From: Daphnia pulex
Lineage: Eukaryota > Arthropoda > Branchiopoda > Diplostraca > Daphniidae
Assembly: GCF_021134715.1 (NCBI RefSeq)
Contig: NC_060026.1
Span: forward strand, 3,162,001-3,226,000
Length of the DNA: 64,000 nucleotides
Direction: 5' to 3'
The notes beneath the pieces were generated by a model. The model did not search any database and was not told the origin of the DNA. It saw only the letters and a program-made list of their open reading frames with translations. Positions within the stretch are counted from its first letter, which is position 1. The number at the start of each line of letters is the position of its first letter. Shown piece after piece: positions 61,701 through 64,000 of the stretch. A program made the translations under genes and the position numbers.

Positions 61701-63833
61701 TAGCTCAAAACACATCCTTCATGCCTCCTCAATCAGTATTCATGGGCGAGCCCATTCGCGCTTTGAAGGAGAAGGGAAAGGGTAAAGCTGGTACAAAGAA
61801 AAAGGCAGCCGCTGGGAAGAAAGGAGGAGGTAAAGGCAAAGGACTCAAGAAAGCCAACGTGAATAACAACACTACTCTGACCACACCGAACAAGGTTTTT
61901 TTTTTCCCCATTGACATTGACATCAATTGATAACTAAGACTATGTTTATTTTTTCTAGTCCGTTTTACACAGCACACCTCGAGCTTCGGTCTGTCAAGTT
62001 TCAAAATTGGACTTTGGCGCGTCACAACCCGCCAAAGTCGGTCAACCAGAAGCGGTCGTTTCAACGTATCCTATTAATTTCCGCGAGCTTGACTTATCCG
62101 CTTTTGTGTTATTATCTTCCGCGCTTGAGCTAACTGCAGAAGAATCGCCCGTCGCATTAAAGGTACTACAATACGCTTATTTAGGAAAACATAGCATCAA
62201 ACGTTTTTCTTACAGCCAACAGATCTCGAATGGTTATTGGGTGATTTGTCCGCCAAATTAGAGCACAAACTCTTGACTTCAGCTCCAAAGCGACGCTTCC
62301 CGATGAAACAAGACAATTCCGAAAATGAATCCTTCCTCATGCTAGATCTCTATAAACCGATGGAGGTAGCTAAGCGGAGCGTATCACTGATTAGGCGACT
62401 AACACTCCACGTGGAGGCCATTTCGGGCTACTTCCAGCAACTGATCGAAATGAGCGATGGGATGCTAGATGGACCGGAAATGTACAGCGAACTTGCTCAA
62501 AAACTCGGCAATAGCTACACGTTGATTTTTCGCATTCTGAATCGGATTTTGTCGTGGCACGAGTTCCAAAAGTCAACAGGGGCGACCTTACTAGAAGATG
62601 CTCTAAGATCCATAGCCATTCGCGTACTTGATACCGCCAAAACTGCCGATGTGGATCAGCTTCATGCTTCTTCCTTTGATTATGTTGAGAAATTTTCCAC
62701 TTCGATTACTTCGTTTGCCTGCGCCATTGAACACGTTCAATTGTTGGTCACCCTCTACAACCTCCGCCCTGATCCGGAACTTTCTGAACGGTAACAGTTC
62801 TCTAAAGTGCCGTTTTGAACTTTACTAATCGCTCCCTAATTTTTGCATTCACAGATTGGCGACGGTGGCAGAAGGTTATCTGAAGCGTAGCTGGAATGAT
62901 AGGGATGGAGAATCGCACAAAGGACAAAAGTTCAACCGAGACATTGAGTCTTTACTTCAGGTAAGAATTCAGGTTGAACGAGGGGGAAAAACAAGAAAAA
63001 TTATGATTGATGTTGTTCTTTTTTAGATTTACTTACTTCATGTTCCTAATATTTTCGCGAAACTGGAAGACATCATTAGCAATGCCATGGCAGAGGTACT
63101 CGCATCAGATGAAAAAGAAGGTAGCTCTGAATCGGAATCTTTCCGTACTTGCAACAAAGCTACATTCAGTTTCTACTTCCGGGCTTCATTCATCGCTTTG
63201 GTTGAGAATGTCAAGAAAATCCCGAGTCCTGCTGCAACTCCAAGATCAGTAAAGGCAACGTTTAAGACATGGGAGAAAGTAGTGAGTCTCCTGAACCAAT
63301 TGGTCGAAACAGTCAAAACTAACGACAAACGAAGCATTCTTATTTCTTGCCTAAAGTACGGCCGTTCTGTAATCGAGGTATTTTACAAGTCTGCCATGCC
63401 CTTGCTCGACAAAGAGTTCAAAAACATCAAGGAGGAATCGCAAGAATTGCTGAAAAATTTACAGAAGAGTACGCGGACGCTACAAAACGTGTGCAATCAC
63501 GCCAAGATATCGAGTGATCAGACCCTAGCTGCCAACATTCCAGCCATGACTAGAATTCGAGAAGCACTTTTCTACAGGGTTAAACACATGTTGGCCGCCC
63601 ATGGATGCGCCGAAGCTTTCTGGATTGGACATCTGAAGAACAAAAATCTTAAAGGTCAGGAGATCCTCAGCCAACGGAGTGTAGAAGAATCCGATGATGG
63701 GCGACAATCAGAGAGTGATTCGTCTTCAGAAGTAGAGGATACTGATGAAGAAGAAGACGATAATGTAACCGTTATGAGAGAGAACGCTCCGGAAGCTGGT
63801 ACTGATTCGGATTCCCGCAGTCGCGAATACTAA
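58780..63833 (+). CDS. FANCD2: FANCD2, Fanconi anaemia core effector
   Basis: Mono-ubiquitinated with FANCI to clamp DNA at interstrand crosslinks. Eleven exons: 58780-58993, 59055-59203, 59262-59958, 60021-60591, 60665-61070, 61140-61394, 61457-61894, 61959-62162, 62216-62790, 62855-62960, 63027-63833. They give 4,422 nt, or 1,473 residues (human 1,451). The acidic N-terminus has a likely NLS (KTKKRKEN). The helical solenoid matches FANCD2 (LILSQIAWLDRIVEPVHVVD; CYFFGINWFIEVINTFARS). The Lys at 60717-60719 in IIKKQLAGKQVEYQRMGVLG aligns with the human RKQLSS region that I take to hold the ubiquitin site K561. A Lys/Gly-rich insert (about 61760-61860) sits mid-protein. The acidic tail (SDSSSEVEDTDEEEDDN) is typical of the family. 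Confidence 0.93.
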
Positions 63834-64000
63834 AACCCGGTTAATTTGGTTTCCCTTGGAAGGATTTCGAGTGGTTTTACCCTAAGTTTCCATTTGGTCA
63901 ATATTTTTATGAATTCAGAAAAATTTCTCCTCATGTATTTTTTGTTTTCTTACGGGAATTTTCGAAAGTTTTCGAATAAATAAAAATAAATGTAATCAGT
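63834..64000 (+). other. FANCD2 3' UTR with poly(A) signal
   Basis: Directly after the stop codon, with AATAAA-type hexamers at about 63975-63990. Confidence 0.6.

Overview
This looks like nuclear DNA of an arthropod, most likely a cladoceran crustacean close to Daphnia. Introns are short (about 50-100 bp), genes are dense, three RR-1 cuticle-protein genes sit together, replication-dependent histone genes end in stem-loops, and HEATR1, FANCD2, Bicaudal-C and transglutaminase genes have an arthropod-like form. The species assignment is inference; no search was run.

Layout. (1) 1-7.6 kb, + strand: the 3' part of a many-exon gene for a large, probably secreted protein. It has EAR-like propeller segments at both ends and a central array of 'V-x-G-x-K-x-F ... 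L-N-G' repeats. (2) 7.9-16.1 kb: a histone cluster with H3(-), H2A(-)/H2B(+), H4(-)/H3(+). The two H3 genes lie in long inverted-repeat arms. The left arm keeps the H4-side TATA box but has no H4 gene. A decayed protein-kinase gene lies inside. No H1 gene was found. (3) 16.5-20.6 kb, - strand: a complete transglutaminase with Cys-His-Asp triad (19 coding exons, about 936 aa). (4) 22.2-27.4 kb: a compact Bicaudal-C-like KH/SAM gene on + and a decayed inverted copy on -. (5) 28.3-29.7 kb: a G-patch protein with two SUMO-interaction-like acidic motifs. (6) 30.8-34.6 kb: three near-identical RR-1 cuticle genes. (7) 35.9-36.6 kb: a four-pass membrane protein. (8) 37.4-50.7 kb: a duplicated module. 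A decayed SCP2 copy precedes an intact, intronless 2,230-residue NACHT NTPase, and an intact small SCP2 gene precedes a decayed C-terminal NACHT copy. (9) 51.3-63.8 kb: HEATR1/UTP10 (-) and FANCD2 (+), diverging from a 334-bp shared promoter.

The most striking item is the NACHT protein at 39.2-45.9 kb. Its N-terminus carries a pattern (FDD, then QAKHK about 27 residues later) typical of PD-(D/E)XK nucleases. A STAND ATPase and a long helical/ankyrin-like C-terminus follow. That order, nuclease-NTPase-sensor, resembles bacterial Avs anti-phage proteins and suggests an NLR-like immune sensor. The nuclease reading is inference from motifs. The neighbouring decayed copy shows the locus has been duplicated and partly lost.

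Functionally the rest is mixed: chromatin packaging (histones), ribosome biogenesis (HEATR1), crosslink repair (FANCD2), protein crosslinking in clotting or cuticle (transglutaminase), RNA regulation (BicC-like), cuticle structure and peroxisomal lipid handling (SCP2).
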